Below are positions 1 to 8,447 of a DNA stretch of 64,000 nucleotides, piece by piece; within the stretch, counting starts at the first letter, position 1, and each line of letters opens with the position of its first letter. Source of the stretch: Byssovorax sp. (GTDB lineage Bacteria > Myxococcota_A > Polyangia > Polyangiales > Polyangiaceae); NCBI GenBank assembly GCA_025362495.1, contig JANYGI010000047.1, positions 1 to 64,000 of the forward strand, written 5' to 3'. The position numbers and the translations under genes are program-made. Under the pieces are notes generated by a model. The model searched no databases, was not told the DNA's origin, and saw only the letters and a program-made list of their open reading frames with translations.

Positions 1-214
1 CTTTGGCCGTGCGAAACAGGATCAGCGCGTCGGCGAACTTGCGCTGGTCGTAGAGCTTCTGCCCGGCGTCGAAGCTCGCCTTGGCCGCCGCCTCTTGCGG
101 ACGCGGCGGAGGAGCCTGCGCCAGGAGCGGCGCGGGCGCGAGCACGAGCCCGAGCGCGAGCGCGAGCGCGAGCAGGGCGCGTCCCGCCGTGCGGGCGAGG
201 TATGGATTGCTCAT
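1..214 (-). CDS. Secreted TPR-like protein, N-terminal part (cut by window edge)
   Basis: Only the first 71 codons are inside the window. The ATG at 214-212 is followed by a signal peptide: a short N-terminus with Arg, a Leu/Ala-rich core at about residues 12-30, and an A-Q-A cleavage-like end. The mature start reads A-S-F-D-A-G-Q-K-L-Y-D-Q-R-K-F-A-D-A-L, which has the spacing of a first TPR-type helix pair (small and aromatic residues at TPR positions, then F-A-D-A-L). A periplasmic or outer-membrane protein with tetratricopeptide repeats is the likely product. The family cannot be named from this fragment. Confidence 0.6.
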   Translation of the reverse strand, partial: MSNPYLARTAGRALLALALALGLVLAPAPLLAQAPPPRPQEAAAKASFDAGQKLYDQRKFADALILFRTAK

Positions 215-639
215 GTCACCCGATCGCGCCTGCACGCGCCGCGCATCCGCGAGGAGGTCTCGAGCCGGCCAGGGGCGGACGCCGCATGATCCCGACGCTA
301 CACGAAACACGCGGGTGTCGCGACCCCTGGCGCGGGGCTCCCGGGGCGCCGCGCCGGCGGCTGGTCCACGTGCGAAGGTGACAGTGTAAACCGGTGGTTG
401 ACGCGCTTCGTCGCCATGATCGGCGCGCCCGCTGGAGATCCCCGCATCGAACGCCGGTTCGCGACGAGGGGCTCGTTGCTCGGCCGGGTCTCCGCCGATG
501 GCCCGGCGCTTGCGATGGGACCCGTTCGCCGGGTCGAGACGGAGTGCCGGACCCGAGCGCCGCCCCACAGCAGCGCTGGCAGGCAATCCGAGCTTCCCGC
601 TCGCCCACCGTGGTCATCAATCCTCGAACAGGAGCTGTC
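215..639. other. Divergent intergenic region, 425 bp
   Basis: This lies between the divergent secreted TPR-like gene and the cellulase gene and should hold both promoters. Open frames here are GC-driven and show no recognisable protein. A TTGACG hexamer at 398-403 has no matching -10 element at normal spacing. An AGGAG ribosome binding site at 630-634 serves the cellulase start. I see no hairpin followed by a T run and no RNA gene. Confidence 0.5.
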
Positions 640-2127
640 ATGAACACCCGTCGAATCTTCGCCTTCGTCTCCCGTGGCTCGCTCGCTGCCCTCTTCGCGT
701 CTTCGCTCGCGCCCCTCGGCTGCGTCGCCGCGACCGACGGGAGCGTCGAGGATCCCGGCGGCGAGGGAGACGCCCTCACCAGCGACGCTTACTACACCAT
801 CGAGGGAGTCCAGAGCGGCAAGTGCGTGGGGGTCTCTTCCGGCAGCACGACCCCGGCGGCCGGCGTCGATCAGGCGACGTGCGACGGCTCGAACCAGCAG
901 CAGTGGAGGCTCCACGCGATCGGGGATCGCACCTTCCAGCTCACCGCGAAGCACAGCGGACAGTGCCTGGACGTCTCGTACTACTCTTCGGACGACGGGG
1001 CCGGCGTCCAGCAATGGCCGTGCACCGGCAGCGCCAACGAGAGCTGGCAGGTCATCTGGACGGGCGACGGCGAGGTGGAGCTCGTGGCCGAGCACAGCGG
1101 TAAATGCCTGGACGTCAAGGACTTCTCCAGGGCGGACGGGGGCACGCTCCAGCAATGGTCGTGCGGTGACGGCCCCAATCAGCGCTTCCGGCTCACCCCG
1201 GTCGGCGAGGCAGCGCCGCCTCCGCCCCCGCCCGGCACGGGGAGCCCCCTCGCCGGCAAGACCTTCTACGTGGATCCGAACACCGCCGCAGCGCGGGAGG
1301 AAGCCAATGCTCGCGCCGCGAACGACATCACCGACGCCGACCTCTTGAACAAGATTTCGAGCCACGCGCAGGGCGTGTGGATCGGCGACTGGAGCGGCGA
1401 TCCGGCGACGGCCGTGAGCAATGTCGTCAACAGCGCTGGAAACACCGTACCGATCCTGGTGGCTTACAACATCCCCGGGCGCGACTGCAATTACTTCTCG
1501 GCCGGAGGCGCCCAGGACGCCGCGATCTACAGGAACTGGATTGACGGGTTTGCCGCGGGCCTCGGCGACCACGAGGCGGTCGTGATCCTCGAGCCCGATG
1601 CCCTGTGGATGACCGTCGCGAACAAGTGCGACGCCGTCAAGGACAACCTGGGCACGCTCAACTATGCCGTTCAGTCGCTCAAGAAGCATGCGAATGCCCA
1701 CGTGTACATCGACGCAGGGGAGGCCGGCTCGCCCCAGGAGATCGCCGGCGGGCTGAAGGCAGCGGGCGTCTACGAGGCGGACGGGTTCGCGCTCAACACG
1801 TCGGACACCTACGATGACGCGAGCTCGGAGGCGCGTGGCCACGAGATGTCGGACGCTCTCGGCGGAAACGTACGCTTCGTGATCGACACGAGCCGCAACG
1901 GGAGAGGACGGGGCAAAGACCAGAGCATCAGCGACTCGTGGTGTAACCCCGAGGGCCTCGGGCTCGGCCATGTCTCCACCGGCAGCACGAACCTCGACCG
2001 CGTCGACGCATTCCTGTGGATCAAGCACCCCGGGGAGTCGGACGGTGACTGCAACCGCGGCAACCCGAACGCGGGGCAGTGGTTCCAGGAGCGGGCCCTG
2101 GAGATGGCCAGGAACGCTGATTTTTGA
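640..2127 (+). CDS. Ricin-type lectin / glycoside hydrolase family 6 cellulase lipoprotein
   Basis: The 495-aa protein starts at ATG 640, behind an AGGAG box; the longer in-frame extension upstream has no protein character. Residues 1-28 form a signal ending in P-L-G-C, an atypical lipobox. Residues about 47-190 are a ricin-B beta-trefoil with repeated Q-x-W-like motifs (QQQWRL, VQQWPC, LQQWSC), a carbohydrate-binding module. After a Pro-rich linker (about 193-203) comes a GH6 domain. It carries NIPGRDC with the presumed catalytic acid Asp282, VVILEPDALW, a D-T-S-R-N-G segment, WCNPEGLGLG and the C-terminal WIKHPGESDGDC. GH6 enzymes cleave beta-1,4-glucans with inversion, as endoglucanases or cellobiohydrolases; which applies here cannot be told. 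A lectin fold in place of a CBM2-type module is the notable point. Confidence 0.92.
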   Translation: MNTRRIFAFVSRGSLAALFASSLAPLGCVAATDGSVEDPGGEGDALTSDAYYTIEGVQSGKCVGVSSGSTTPAAGVDQATCDGSNQQQWRLHAIGDRTFQLTAKHSGQCLDVSYYSSDDGAGVQQWPCTGSANESWQVIWTGDGEVELVAEHSGKCLDVKDFSRADGGTLQQWSCGDGPNQRFRLTPVGEAAPPPPPPGTGSPLAGKTFYVDPNTAAAREEANARAANDITDADLLNKISSHAQGVWIGDWSGDPATAVSNVVNSAGNTVPILVAYNIPGRDCNYFSAGGAQDAAIYRNWIDGFAAGLGDHEAVVILEPDALWMTVANKCDAVKDNLGTLNYAVQSLKKHANAHVYIDAGEAGSPQEIAGGLKAAGVYEADGFALNTSDTYDDASSEARGHEMSDALGGNVRFVIDTSRNGRGRGKDQSISDSWCNPEGLGLGHVSTGSTNLDRVDAFLWIKHPGESDGDCNRGNPNAGQWFQERALEMARNADF

Positions 2128-2189
2128 TGGGTTTCGCGCTCGCCCCGGCGGCGCGGGTGGGCGCCCGGCTCGGGGCCGCCGGGGGGCGT

Positions 2190-3539
2190 TCAAAGCTCTC
2201 TCGGCCGGAAAGGCGCGCCGGACCTCGCCGGGCTCGGCCTGGGTTTCCCCGGGTGGCTCGGCACAGGCAGGCTCGCGCTCGGCGGGGCCGCGACCGAGGG
2301 TGGCGGAGGTGCCGTATCGACGCTGCTCGCCGCGGGCGGCGGCGGAGAGGCCGACGGGATCGACGGCGCCGCCACGACGGTAGGAGCGCTCGCGGCGGCC
2401 TCCACGCTCCTCGGCGAGCGCAGCAGGATCACCGCGGCGAGGACCGCGACGCCGGCGAGGACAGTGGCCATCGCGGCGAGCGATCCCACGCGCCGCGGAG
2501 CCGGCTCGGGGCGAGCAAGGCCCTCGACGGCCGTCGGCCTCGTGACCGTCTGGGCACCGAGACCCCCGCCGGTCACCGTCCGGTCGCCGGGCTCGCGGGC
2601 GGGGCTCGACGCCGGAGGATCACGCGACTGCAGCGCGCGGACGAAGCCCGAGACCTCGCGCGGTGAGGCCACCGTGATCCCGGCCTGCAGCGCCGCGTCC
2701 TCGATCGCCTCGGCGAACGCCGCGGCCGTGGCGTAGCGCTCCCCCGAATCCATTCGCAGCGCGCGGAGGCAGGCGTCGGCGATCGGCACCGGGACGTCGG
2801 GGTTCTGCGAGCGCGGCGACTCCTTGTCGGGGCGCGCGATCTCCATCAGACAGCCCCCCTCGTCCTCGGCGCTCACGAGCGGGCGACCGGCGAGCATCTC
2901 CCACAGGACAGCTCCCGCAGCGTGGATGTCCACGCGTCGATCGAGCCGCGCGCCGCGGAGCTGCTCGGGCGCCATGTACCGCAATTTCCCCTTCAGATGG
3001 CCTTCGCGCGTCGAGGAGAGCCGCGTGGCCGCGCGGGCGATCCCGAAGTCGGTGAGGCGCGCGGCGCCGTCGACGCCGACGAGGATGTTCTGCGGCGAGA
3101 CGTCGCGGTGAATGACCTCGAGCGGCGCGCCGCTGCCGTCGGTGAGCTCGTGCGCGGCGTGCAGCCCGGCGAGCGCGTCGAGGAAGATCCGCAGCGTGAG
3201 GCCGAGTGGCAGGGTGTGCCCGTCGTCGTGGGTCGCCGCGAGGATGGCGTGGATCGCGAAGCCGTCGACGTACTCCATCACGAGGAAGATGCCCTCGTCG
3301 TCCTGCTGCACGTCGAGCGTGGCGACCACGTTGGGGTGGTGGATCCGCGCGGAGACGCGGGCTTCGTCGAGGAACATGGCGACGAAGTCCGCCTGCTCCG
3401 CCAGGTGCGGGTGCATCGTCTTGATCGCGACCTCCCGCTCGAATCCTCCGGCGCCCACGGCGCGACCGAGGTGGACCTTGGCCATGCCGCCGGACGCGAT
3501 CGGGCGGAGGATCTCGTAGCGGCCAGCGCGCAGCCCCAT
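2190..3539 (-). CDS. Membrane-anchored Ser/Thr protein kinase
   Basis: The 449-aa protein has a complete Hanks-type kinase domain at about residues 8-285: glycine-rich loop ASGGMAKVHLG, VAIK with Lys40, the alpha-C Glu59, HRDVSPQN with catalytic Asp146, DFG at 164-166 and the APEQ activation-segment motif. HRDVSPQN instead of HRDLKPEN is common among myxobacterial kinases. A single membrane span follows at about 350-375, then a Pro/Ala/Ser-rich tail that would be extracytoplasmic. All catalytic residues are present, so it should be active. It is convergent with the cellulase gene (62 bp apart) and divergent from the DUF1015 gene. Its substrate is unknown. Confidence 0.93.
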   Translation of the reverse strand: MGLRAGRYEILRPIASGGMAKVHLGRAVGAGGFEREVAIKTMHPHLAEQADFVAMFLDEARVSARIHHPNVVATLDVQQDDEGIFLVMEYVDGFAIHAILAATHDDGHTLPLGLTLRIFLDALAGLHAAHELTDGSGAPLEVIHRDVSPQNILVGVDGAARLTDFGIARAATRLSSTREGHLKGKLRYMAPEQLRGARLDRRVDIHAAGAVLWEMLAGRPLVSAEDEGGCLMEIARPDKESPRSQNPDVPVPIADACLRALRMDSGERYATAAAFAEAIEDAALQAGITVASPREVSGFVRALQSRDPPASSPAREPGDRTVTGGGLGAQTVTRPTAVEGLARPEPAPRRVGSLAAMATVLAGVAVLAAVILLRSPRSVEAAASAPTVVAAPSIPSASPPPPAASSVDTAPPPPSVAAPPSASLPVPSHPGKPRPSPARSGAPFRPREL

Positions 3540-3645
3540 GCGGCGCGATCCTACACGAAAGGCCGTCGACGAGCGCTCGCGGCCAGGCGCCGACAGGGGC
3601 TCTCCCCGACTCGACGCCGCCGCGGATCCAGGCTACCCGCAGCGC

Positions 3646-4869
3646 GTGGCCATACTCCGCCCCTTCCTCGCCTATCGCCCTCCGCCCGCCGACGCCGTCC
3701 GCGTGGCGAGCCCTCCCTACGACGTGATCAACACCGCCGAGGCGCGCGCCCTCGCCGCGGGAAATCCCGCGAGCTTCCTCCACGTGTCGCGCCCGGAGAT
3801 CGATCTCCCCGAGGGGACGGACGATCACGACGACGCCGTCTACCGGAAGGGCATGGAGAACCTGGCGACGCTGATCGAGCAGCACGCGCTGGTGCAAGAT
3901 CCCGAGCCGCACCTCTACCTCTACGCGCAAAAGATGGGCGCGCACCGGCAGACCGGCGTCGTGGCCTGCGCCTCGGTCGCGGAGTACGTGGCCGACACGA
4001 TCAAGAAGCACGAGAAGACGCGCGCCGACAAAGAGGACGATCGCACGCGCCACATCGAGGAGCTGGGCGCGCACGACGAGCCGGTGTTCCTCACGTACCG
4101 CGCCGACCGAGGCATCGACTCGCTCGTGGCCGACGCGGTGACGGCGCCGCCGATCTACGACTTCACCACGGCCGACGGCGTCGAGCATCGCTTGTGGGTC
4201 CTCGGGCGCGAGCTGACCCGCGACCTCGAGGAGCGCTTCGAGTCGGTGCCCACGCTCTACGTGGCCGACGGTCACCACCGCAGCGCCGCGGCCGCGCGCG
4301 TGCATCAGAAGCTCCGCGGCGACGGCGGCCAGCACGACGTCTTCCTCGCGGTGGTCTTTCCCCACGATCAGATGAAGATCCTCCCGTACAACCGCGTCGT
4401 GCGCGATCTCGAGGGCCGCTCTGTCGCGGCGCTCGTGGAGCGCTTGAAGGCCACGCTCGATCTCGAGCCGGCCGCGAACGGCGCCGCGGCCGCGCCGACG
4501 GGTCCGAAGCAATTCGGTATCTACCTCGGCGGCCAGTGGTACCGGGCGACCGCGCGCAAAGGCAGCTTCGACGCCAAGGACCCTGTCGCCTCGCTCGACT
4601 GCTCGATCTGCCAGGACCAGATCCTCGGGCCGATCTTCGGCGTGCAAGATCCCCGGCGCGACAAGCACGTTGATTTCGTCGGCGGCATCCGCGGCATCCC
4701 CGAGCTGGAAAAACGCGTCGATTCAGGCGATTTCACGGTGGCGCTCCACCTCTACCCCACCCAGATCGAAGAGCTCTTTGCGGTGAGCGACGCAGGCCTG
4801 CTCATGCCGCCGAAGAGTACCTGGTTCGAGCCGAAGCTGCGGAGCGGGCTCTTCGTTCACACGTTCTAG
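3646..4869 (+). CDS. DUF1015 family protein
   Basis: The 407-aa protein matches DUF1015: an N-terminal I-L-R-P-F-L-A-Y-R-P segment, SPPYDVIN, then FLHVSRPEIDLP, and the signature VADGHHRSAAA near the middle. A GTG start at 3646 places the conserved I-L-R-P-F motif at residues 3-7; the extra 36 codons upstream read like noncoding sequence, so the shorter form was chosen. There is no signal peptide or membrane segment, so it should be cytoplasmic. The rhodanese gene follows after 11 bp and may share its transcript. The family's biochemical role is not something I can state with confidence. Confidence 0.85.
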   Translation: MAILRPFLAYRPPPADAVRVASPPYDVINTAEARALAAGNPASFLHVSRPEIDLPEGTDDHDDAVYRKGMENLATLIEQHALVQDPEPHLYLYAQKMGAHRQTGVVACASVAEYVADTIKKHEKTRADKEDDRTRHIEELGAHDEPVFLTYRADRGIDSLVADAVTAPPIYDFTTADGVEHRLWVLGRELTRDLEERFESVPTLYVADGHHRSAAAARVHQKLRGDGGQHDVFLAVVFPHDQMKILPYNRVVRDLEGRSVAALVERLKATLDLEPAANGAAAAPTGPKQFGIYLGGQWYRATARKGSFDAKDPVASLDCSICQDQILGPIFGVQDPRRDKHVDFVGGIRGIPELEKRVDSGDFTVALHLYPTQIEELFAVSDAGLLMPPKSTWFEPKLRSGLFVHTF

Positions 4870-4880
4870 GGAGTCTGATC

Positions 4881-5318
4881 ATGGCAAATATCCAGCGTGT
4901 TTCCCCGGCCGACGCGAAGAAGCTCATCGACGACGAGGGGTATGTCTACCTCGATGTCCGGAGCGAGCCCGAGTACGCGGCCGGTCACCCCACCGGCGCG
5001 CAGAACGTGCCCCTGATGCACGCCGGCCCCGCCGGGATGGCGCCGAACCCCGATTTCCTTGCGGTGGTCCAGGCAGTCTATCCGAAGGACGCCAAGCTCG
5101 TCGTCGGCTGCAAGGCGGGCGGGCGATCGATCAAGGCGGCCGAGATGATGGCCTCTGCCGGCTACACCAGCGTCATCGATCAGCGCGCCGGCTTCGATGG
5201 TCCGCGAGATGCGTTTGGAGCGCTCTCGGAGAAGGGCTGGAGCCCCGCCGGCCTCCCGGTGGAGACGACGACGGCCGGAGGCTCGTACTTCGAGCTGAAG
5301 AAGAAGGCCGGGAAGTAG
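4881..5318 (+). CDS. Single-domain rhodanese-like sulfurtransferase
   Basis: The 145-aa protein is one rhodanese domain: V-Y-L-D-V-R-S near the start (Asp25, Arg27), G-H-P-T-G-A-Q-N-V-P, then the active-site loop VVGCKAGGRS with nucleophile Cys77. Rhodaneses carry persulfide sulfur on this Cys and pass it to thiol acceptors. The loop C-K-A-G-G-R matches the small single-domain (GlpE/PspE-like) group. A GGGAG box at 4869-4873 overlaps the DUF1015 stop codon and sets the ATG at 4881. There is no signal peptide, so it is probably cytoplasmic. Co-transcription with the DUF1015 gene is likely. Confidence 0.9.
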   Translation: MANIQRVSPADAKKLIDDEGYVYLDVRSEPEYAAGHPTGAQNVPLMHAGPAGMAPNPDFLAVVQAVYPKDAKLVVGCKAGGRSIKAAEMMASAGYTSVIDQRAGFDGPRDAFGALSEKGWSPAGLPVETTTAGGSYFELKKKAGK

Positions 5319-5387
5319 CCTATCGGCTGGCGCCAGCCTCGACTCCTTCACGCGCTGTCGCTGCGGTCGCGAAACCGCAGCTCGTTT

Positions 5388-6008
5388 TCAGCGCTTGTCG
5401 CGGCGCGGACCGGGGCGCGGACCCGGACGCTGCTGGATCGCCGGTGCTTGCTGCGGGCGCGGGCGAGGCGGGGGCTGCGCGTGCTCGCGGCGCTCCTGCT
5501 CTTCGTGCTGCTGGCGCCCGCGCTCCTGCTGCTCGCGGCGTTCGTTCTGCTCGCGCCGGGCGTTCTCCTGCTGCGCCTCGCGCCCGCGCTCCTGCTGCTC
5601 TTCGCGCGCGTGCTCGGCCTGCTCGCGGCGCCCGTGCTCCGCTTGCTCTTCGCGCGCGCGTCGCTCGCGCGCCTCACCTTCGTAGCGAGCGGGAGGCGCT
5701 TGCTGGACGTAGCCGCGTTGCCGGTACAGAACCTGCGGCTCGCTGCGGTAATACGCCCACCGGGGGCCGTCCTGATAATACCAGCGGTCCTGGTAGAAGT
5801 AGACGTTGTGGCCCTCATAGTAGGTATGCGGGTACGTCTGGACGTCGATCACGATCGGCGCCTCGTTGACCTCCACGTACCCGACCTCGGCCACACCGTC
5901 CGTCGTGGCGTAGCTGACGTCCGTCGTCCCGCTCGCTGTGGCGTAGCAGCCCGTCGACAGCAGGGCCGCGCCCGCCGCGGCGAACAGTGCTTTGACTTTT
6001 TGATTCAT
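5388..6008 (-). CDS. Surface lipoprotein with Tyr-rich core and charged coiled-coil tail
   Basis: The 206-aa product starts at ATG 6008, preceded by an AGGTGA box. Residues 1-21 form a lipoprotein signal ending L-L-S-T-G-C. The middle, about 30-105, is rich in Tyr and Trp (HTYYEGHNVYFYQDRWYYQ, WAYYRSEP), a pattern seen in small outer-surface proteins of Gram-negatives. Residues about 105-175 are almost only E, R, Q, H and A with heptad-like periodicity, so a long helix or coiled coil is likely, followed by a Pro/Arg/Gln-rich end. No named family is recognised with confidence. The frame stays open to 6458 upstream, but nothing there looks coding. Confidence 0.7.
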   Translation of the reverse strand: MNQKVKALFAAAGAALLSTGCYATASGTTDVSYATTDGVAEVGYVEVNEAPIVIDVQTYPHTYYEGHNVYFYQDRWYYQDGPRWAYYRSEPQVLYRQRGYVQQAPPARYEGEARERRAREEQAEHGRREQAEHAREEQQERGREAQQENARREQNERREQQERGRQQHEEQERREHAQPPPRPRPQQAPAIQQRPGPRPGPRRDKR

Positions 6009-6497
6009 CACCACGGTCACCTCGGATATCCATTCTTTCGCAAGAAGGGCGCCAGGGCGGACTTCGTGGTTGGTCGCCCGAAGAGCGCGCGAATCAAGCG
6101 ATTTCATGGCCCGCGCGCGGAGACCATGAAGTTCTCTTTCAATACCTTTCGAGCATTCCTGCCTCACGTGCGTCGCGCTGGCGAGCCCCGTCCCGGGCTC
6201 ATGCGCAAGTTTTCGTCGCCGAGCGCCCGCCGCTACCCCGCGGCTGCATTTCGACGGCTGTCGAGTCGGCGACAGGCGCAGGCGACACCGATTGGCTGTT
6301 CGGGCTCCGCTACCTGGCGCGCGAGGTCGAGCTGGCTCCCGAGCTCTTCGCCGGCGAACACGTTCGAGCTGCGCTGTTCGGTGAAGAGGGGGAGAATCGA
6401 CCCGGGTAACCGACGCAATGGCTGCTGACCGCTTCCCTCTCGGTCGCGGTGCGGACATGCAGCGCTGGCCGTCCGGGGGCGCGGAACAGACAGGCCC
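6009..6497. other. Intergenic region, 489 bp
   Basis: This lies upstream of the Tyr-rich lipoprotein gene and downstream of the hypothetical gene at 6498-6878. Around 6020-6160 it is less GC-rich than its surroundings, consistent with a promoter region for the lipoprotein gene. An ATG frame at 6126 runs to about 6428 but its translation is low-complexity and Arg-rich and not convincing. I found no RNA gene, terminator or repeat. Confidence 0.4.
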
Positions 6498-6878
6498 TCA
6501 GCGCACGACCAGCTCCGCCATCGGCTCGGTCTTGCGATCTTCCGTGGCCTCGCCGATCTCCACCCAGCACTCGGCCAGGAGCTTCGGCTCGCCATCGGCC
6601 ACCCACAGCGACGCTCCCTCGCGACTGAGCACCACGACGCGGGTCGAGCGCTCGTGCCCGCTCTCGCGCAGCGCCTCGGCGAGGGCCGGCGCGCCGCGAC
6701 CAGCGATGGTGTCCGCGGCATCACCCACGTCGAGCGCCCAGACGGCGCCCGTCACCGCACGATCGGTGTCCAGCAGGACCACCGGCTTCAGGAAGTGCCG
6801 CGCGGCCGCCCGGGCCGTCATCAGCGCGGGGGAAAATGCGCGCAGAGCGGAGCGATGGAATGCTCTCATCTGGTCCAT
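6498..6878 (-). CDS. Hypothetical protein
   Basis: A 126-aa protein with a plausible fold: a basic amphipathic N-terminus (about 1-30), a P-V-V-L-L-D-T-D-R-A-V beta-strand-like stretch, G-A-V-W-A-L-D-V, then alternating strand/helix segments ending W-V-E-I-G-E-A. The ATG at 6878 was preferred over 6905 because a GGGAGG box lies nine bases upstream of it. It has no signal peptide or membrane span. I do not recognise the family. It may be co-oriented with, but not clearly linked to, the lipoprotein gene downstream. Confidence 0.5.
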   Translation of the reverse strand: MDQMRAFHRSALRAFSPALMTARAAARHFLKPVVLLDTDRAVTGAVWALDVGDAADTIAGRGAPALAEALRESGHERSTRVVVLSREGASLWVADGEPKLLAECWVEIGEATEDRKTEPMAELVVR

Positions 6879-6977
6879 TGTCGGTGCCCTCCCGAGAGGA
6901 AGCATTCACCGCCCTGGTCCGGGTTGTCAACATCGTTTCACGGAGAGTGGGAGGGTGTCCCGACCGACGCGAGCAGC

Positions 6978-7628
6978 CTATTTGCCACGGGCGTAGTCGG
7001 CGGCGGCCTGATCGACGACCTCGGCGTCGCGGGCGGCGCGCTCCGACTCGGCCACCAGATCGGCCGTGAACAGCGACAGACCCCAGATGCCGTTATCGCG
7101 ACGCCGGAACGTGTAGCGGGTGCCCCGCGCCGTCTCGATCGTCACGCGCTCGCCGCTCTCGTCCTGCTTGGCGATGCCCGAGAGATCGCGCCGCAGCCGC
7201 GCCACCCAGCCGCGCTGGCGGGCCATCTCGGTCCACACGTCGGCGCCGTCGGGCGCGTCGGCGAAGATCCGGTAGGCGTCGAGCAGCCGCGTGCGCTCGG
7301 GCTCGGGGTAGTGCGCGGCGACGAGATCGCTCGCGCGCTTGCGGTAATCGCGGATCGAGTACGCGGCGTGGCGAGCGGGCTCGTCGAGGTACGGGAACGC
7401 GTCGCGCACCCGCCCCTCGCTGATGGCCACGACGATGCGCAGATAGCAGCCCTCGGGCGTGGTATCGGGCGGAAACCGAGAGATCCGCCTCCAGCCGAGC
7501 CAGCCCGTGAGCCCGAGCGCCGCGGCCGCGCCGCCGGCGATCCACGCGCGTCGTGACGATCGCCGCGGCGCGTCCGGTGCGCCGAGCGCGCTCGAAGAAG
7601 GCTCGTCGCCGTCGGCCGGGGAAGTCAT
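6978..7628 (-). CDS. Hypothetical membrane-anchored protein
   Basis: A 216-aa protein. After a short Ser/Pro-rich cytoplasmic stretch comes an Arg pair (SSRRAW) and a hydrophobic span at about 29-46 (WIAGGAAAALGLTGWLGW), which suggests a signal anchor. The rest would be periplasmic: charged and helical, with a conserved-looking FPYLDEPARHAAYSIRDYRK segment and a later GTRYTFRRRDNGIWGLSLF stretch that resembles a small beta domain. No family was recognised. Translation upstream of 7628 is not protein-like. The gene is divergent from the glycosyltransferase at 7681, with 52 bp shared between them. Confidence 0.65.
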   Translation of the reverse strand: MTSPADGDEPSSSALGAPDAPRRSSRRAWIAGGAAAALGLTGWLGWRRISRFPPDTTPEGCYLRIVVAISEGRVRDAFPYLDEPARHAAYSIRDYRKRASDLVAAHYPEPERTRLLDAYRIFADAPDGADVWTEMARQRGWVARLRRDLSGIAKQDESGERVTIETARGTRYTFRRRDNGIWGLSLFTADLVAESERAARDAEVVDQAAADYARGK

Positions 7629-7680
7629 GCGCGACGGATCCGTAGCTTGAAGTCGGCCCGCGTGGAAGCTACCAAAGCGC

Positions 7681-8415
7681 GTGATCGAGAGCGCCCGTAT
7701 CGCCGTCGTCGTCCCCGCCTTCAACGAGGCGCGCTGGATCGCCGAGACCGTGGCCACCATGCCGTCGTTCGTCGACCACGTGATCGTCGTCGACGACGCC
7801 AGCAGCGACACGACGTCGGCGATCGCGCGCGCCACGGCGAGCGAGCGCGTCGAGGTGATCCGCCACGCCGACAATCGCGGCGTCGGCGCGGCGATCATCA
7901 CCGGCTATCGCCGCTCCCGCGCGCTCGGCACCGACGTCGTCGCCGTCATGGCCGGCGACGGGCAGATGGATCCAGTCGATTTACCCTCGGTTTTGCGGCC
8001 GATCCTCGCCGGCGAGGCCGACTACGTGAAGGGCAATCGCCTGCTTCATCCCGGCGTCTACCGGACGATGCCGCCGCAGCGCCTCGCCGGGACCGCGGCG
8101 CTCGCCTGGCTCACGCGCCACGCGGCCGGCCTACCGTCGCTCGGCGACAGCCAGTGTGGCTACACGGCGATCTCGCGAGCCGCGATCGACGCCCTCGATC
8201 TCGGGGCGATCTGGCCGCGCTATGGCTATCCCAACGATCTGCTCGGCGCGCTCGCCCGCGAGCGGCTGCGCGTGCGCGAGGTCATGGTCCGGCCGGTGTA
8301 CCGCGGTGAGGCGAGCGGCCTCCGCGCGCGCCACCTGATCACGATCGGGTATCTGATCGGGCGCGTCGCGTATCGGCGCCTCGTCGCGCCGCAGCGCCCC
8401 GCGGTCGTGGATTGA
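7681..8415 (+). CDS. Family 2 glycosyltransferase
   Basis: A 244-aa GT-A fold enzyme starting with GTG: IAVVVPAFNEARWI at the N-terminus, HVIVVDDASSD for nucleotide binding, and AVMAGDGQMDP in the place of the DxD metal/sugar-nucleotide motif. It lacks the two C-terminal membrane spans of the polyprenyl-phosphate transferases elsewhere in this window, so it is probably soluble or peripherally bound. Family 2 enzymes transfer a sugar from a nucleotide-sugar donor; donor and acceptor cannot be predicted. It stands between a divergent membrane protein and the TIG-repeat gene, which starts 32 bp after its stop. Confidence 0.88.
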   Translation: MIESARIAVVVPAFNEARWIAETVATMPSFVDHVIVVDDASSDTTSAIARATASERVEVIRHADNRGVGAAIITGYRRSRALGTDVVAVMAGDGQMDPVDLPSVLRPILAGEADYVKGNRLLHPGVYRTMPPQRLAGTAALAWLTRHAAGLPSLGDSQCGYTAISRAAIDALDLGAIWPRYGYPNDLLGALARERLRVREVMVRPVYRGEASGLRARHLITIGYLIGRVAYRRLVAPQRPAVVD

Positions 8416-8447
8416 CGGCCCGAGGAGCCTCGGATACTCCCCTTACC

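Noticed and set aside
398-420. TTGACG as a possible -35 element before the cellulase gene
   Set aside because: No -10-like hexamer at 16-18 bp; the CATGAT downstream is only 11 bp away.
6126-6428. A possible small plus-strand gene in the 6.0-6.5 kb gap
   Set aside because: The translation after the first ten residues is Arg/Ser-rich and without structure, and there is no ribosome binding site.
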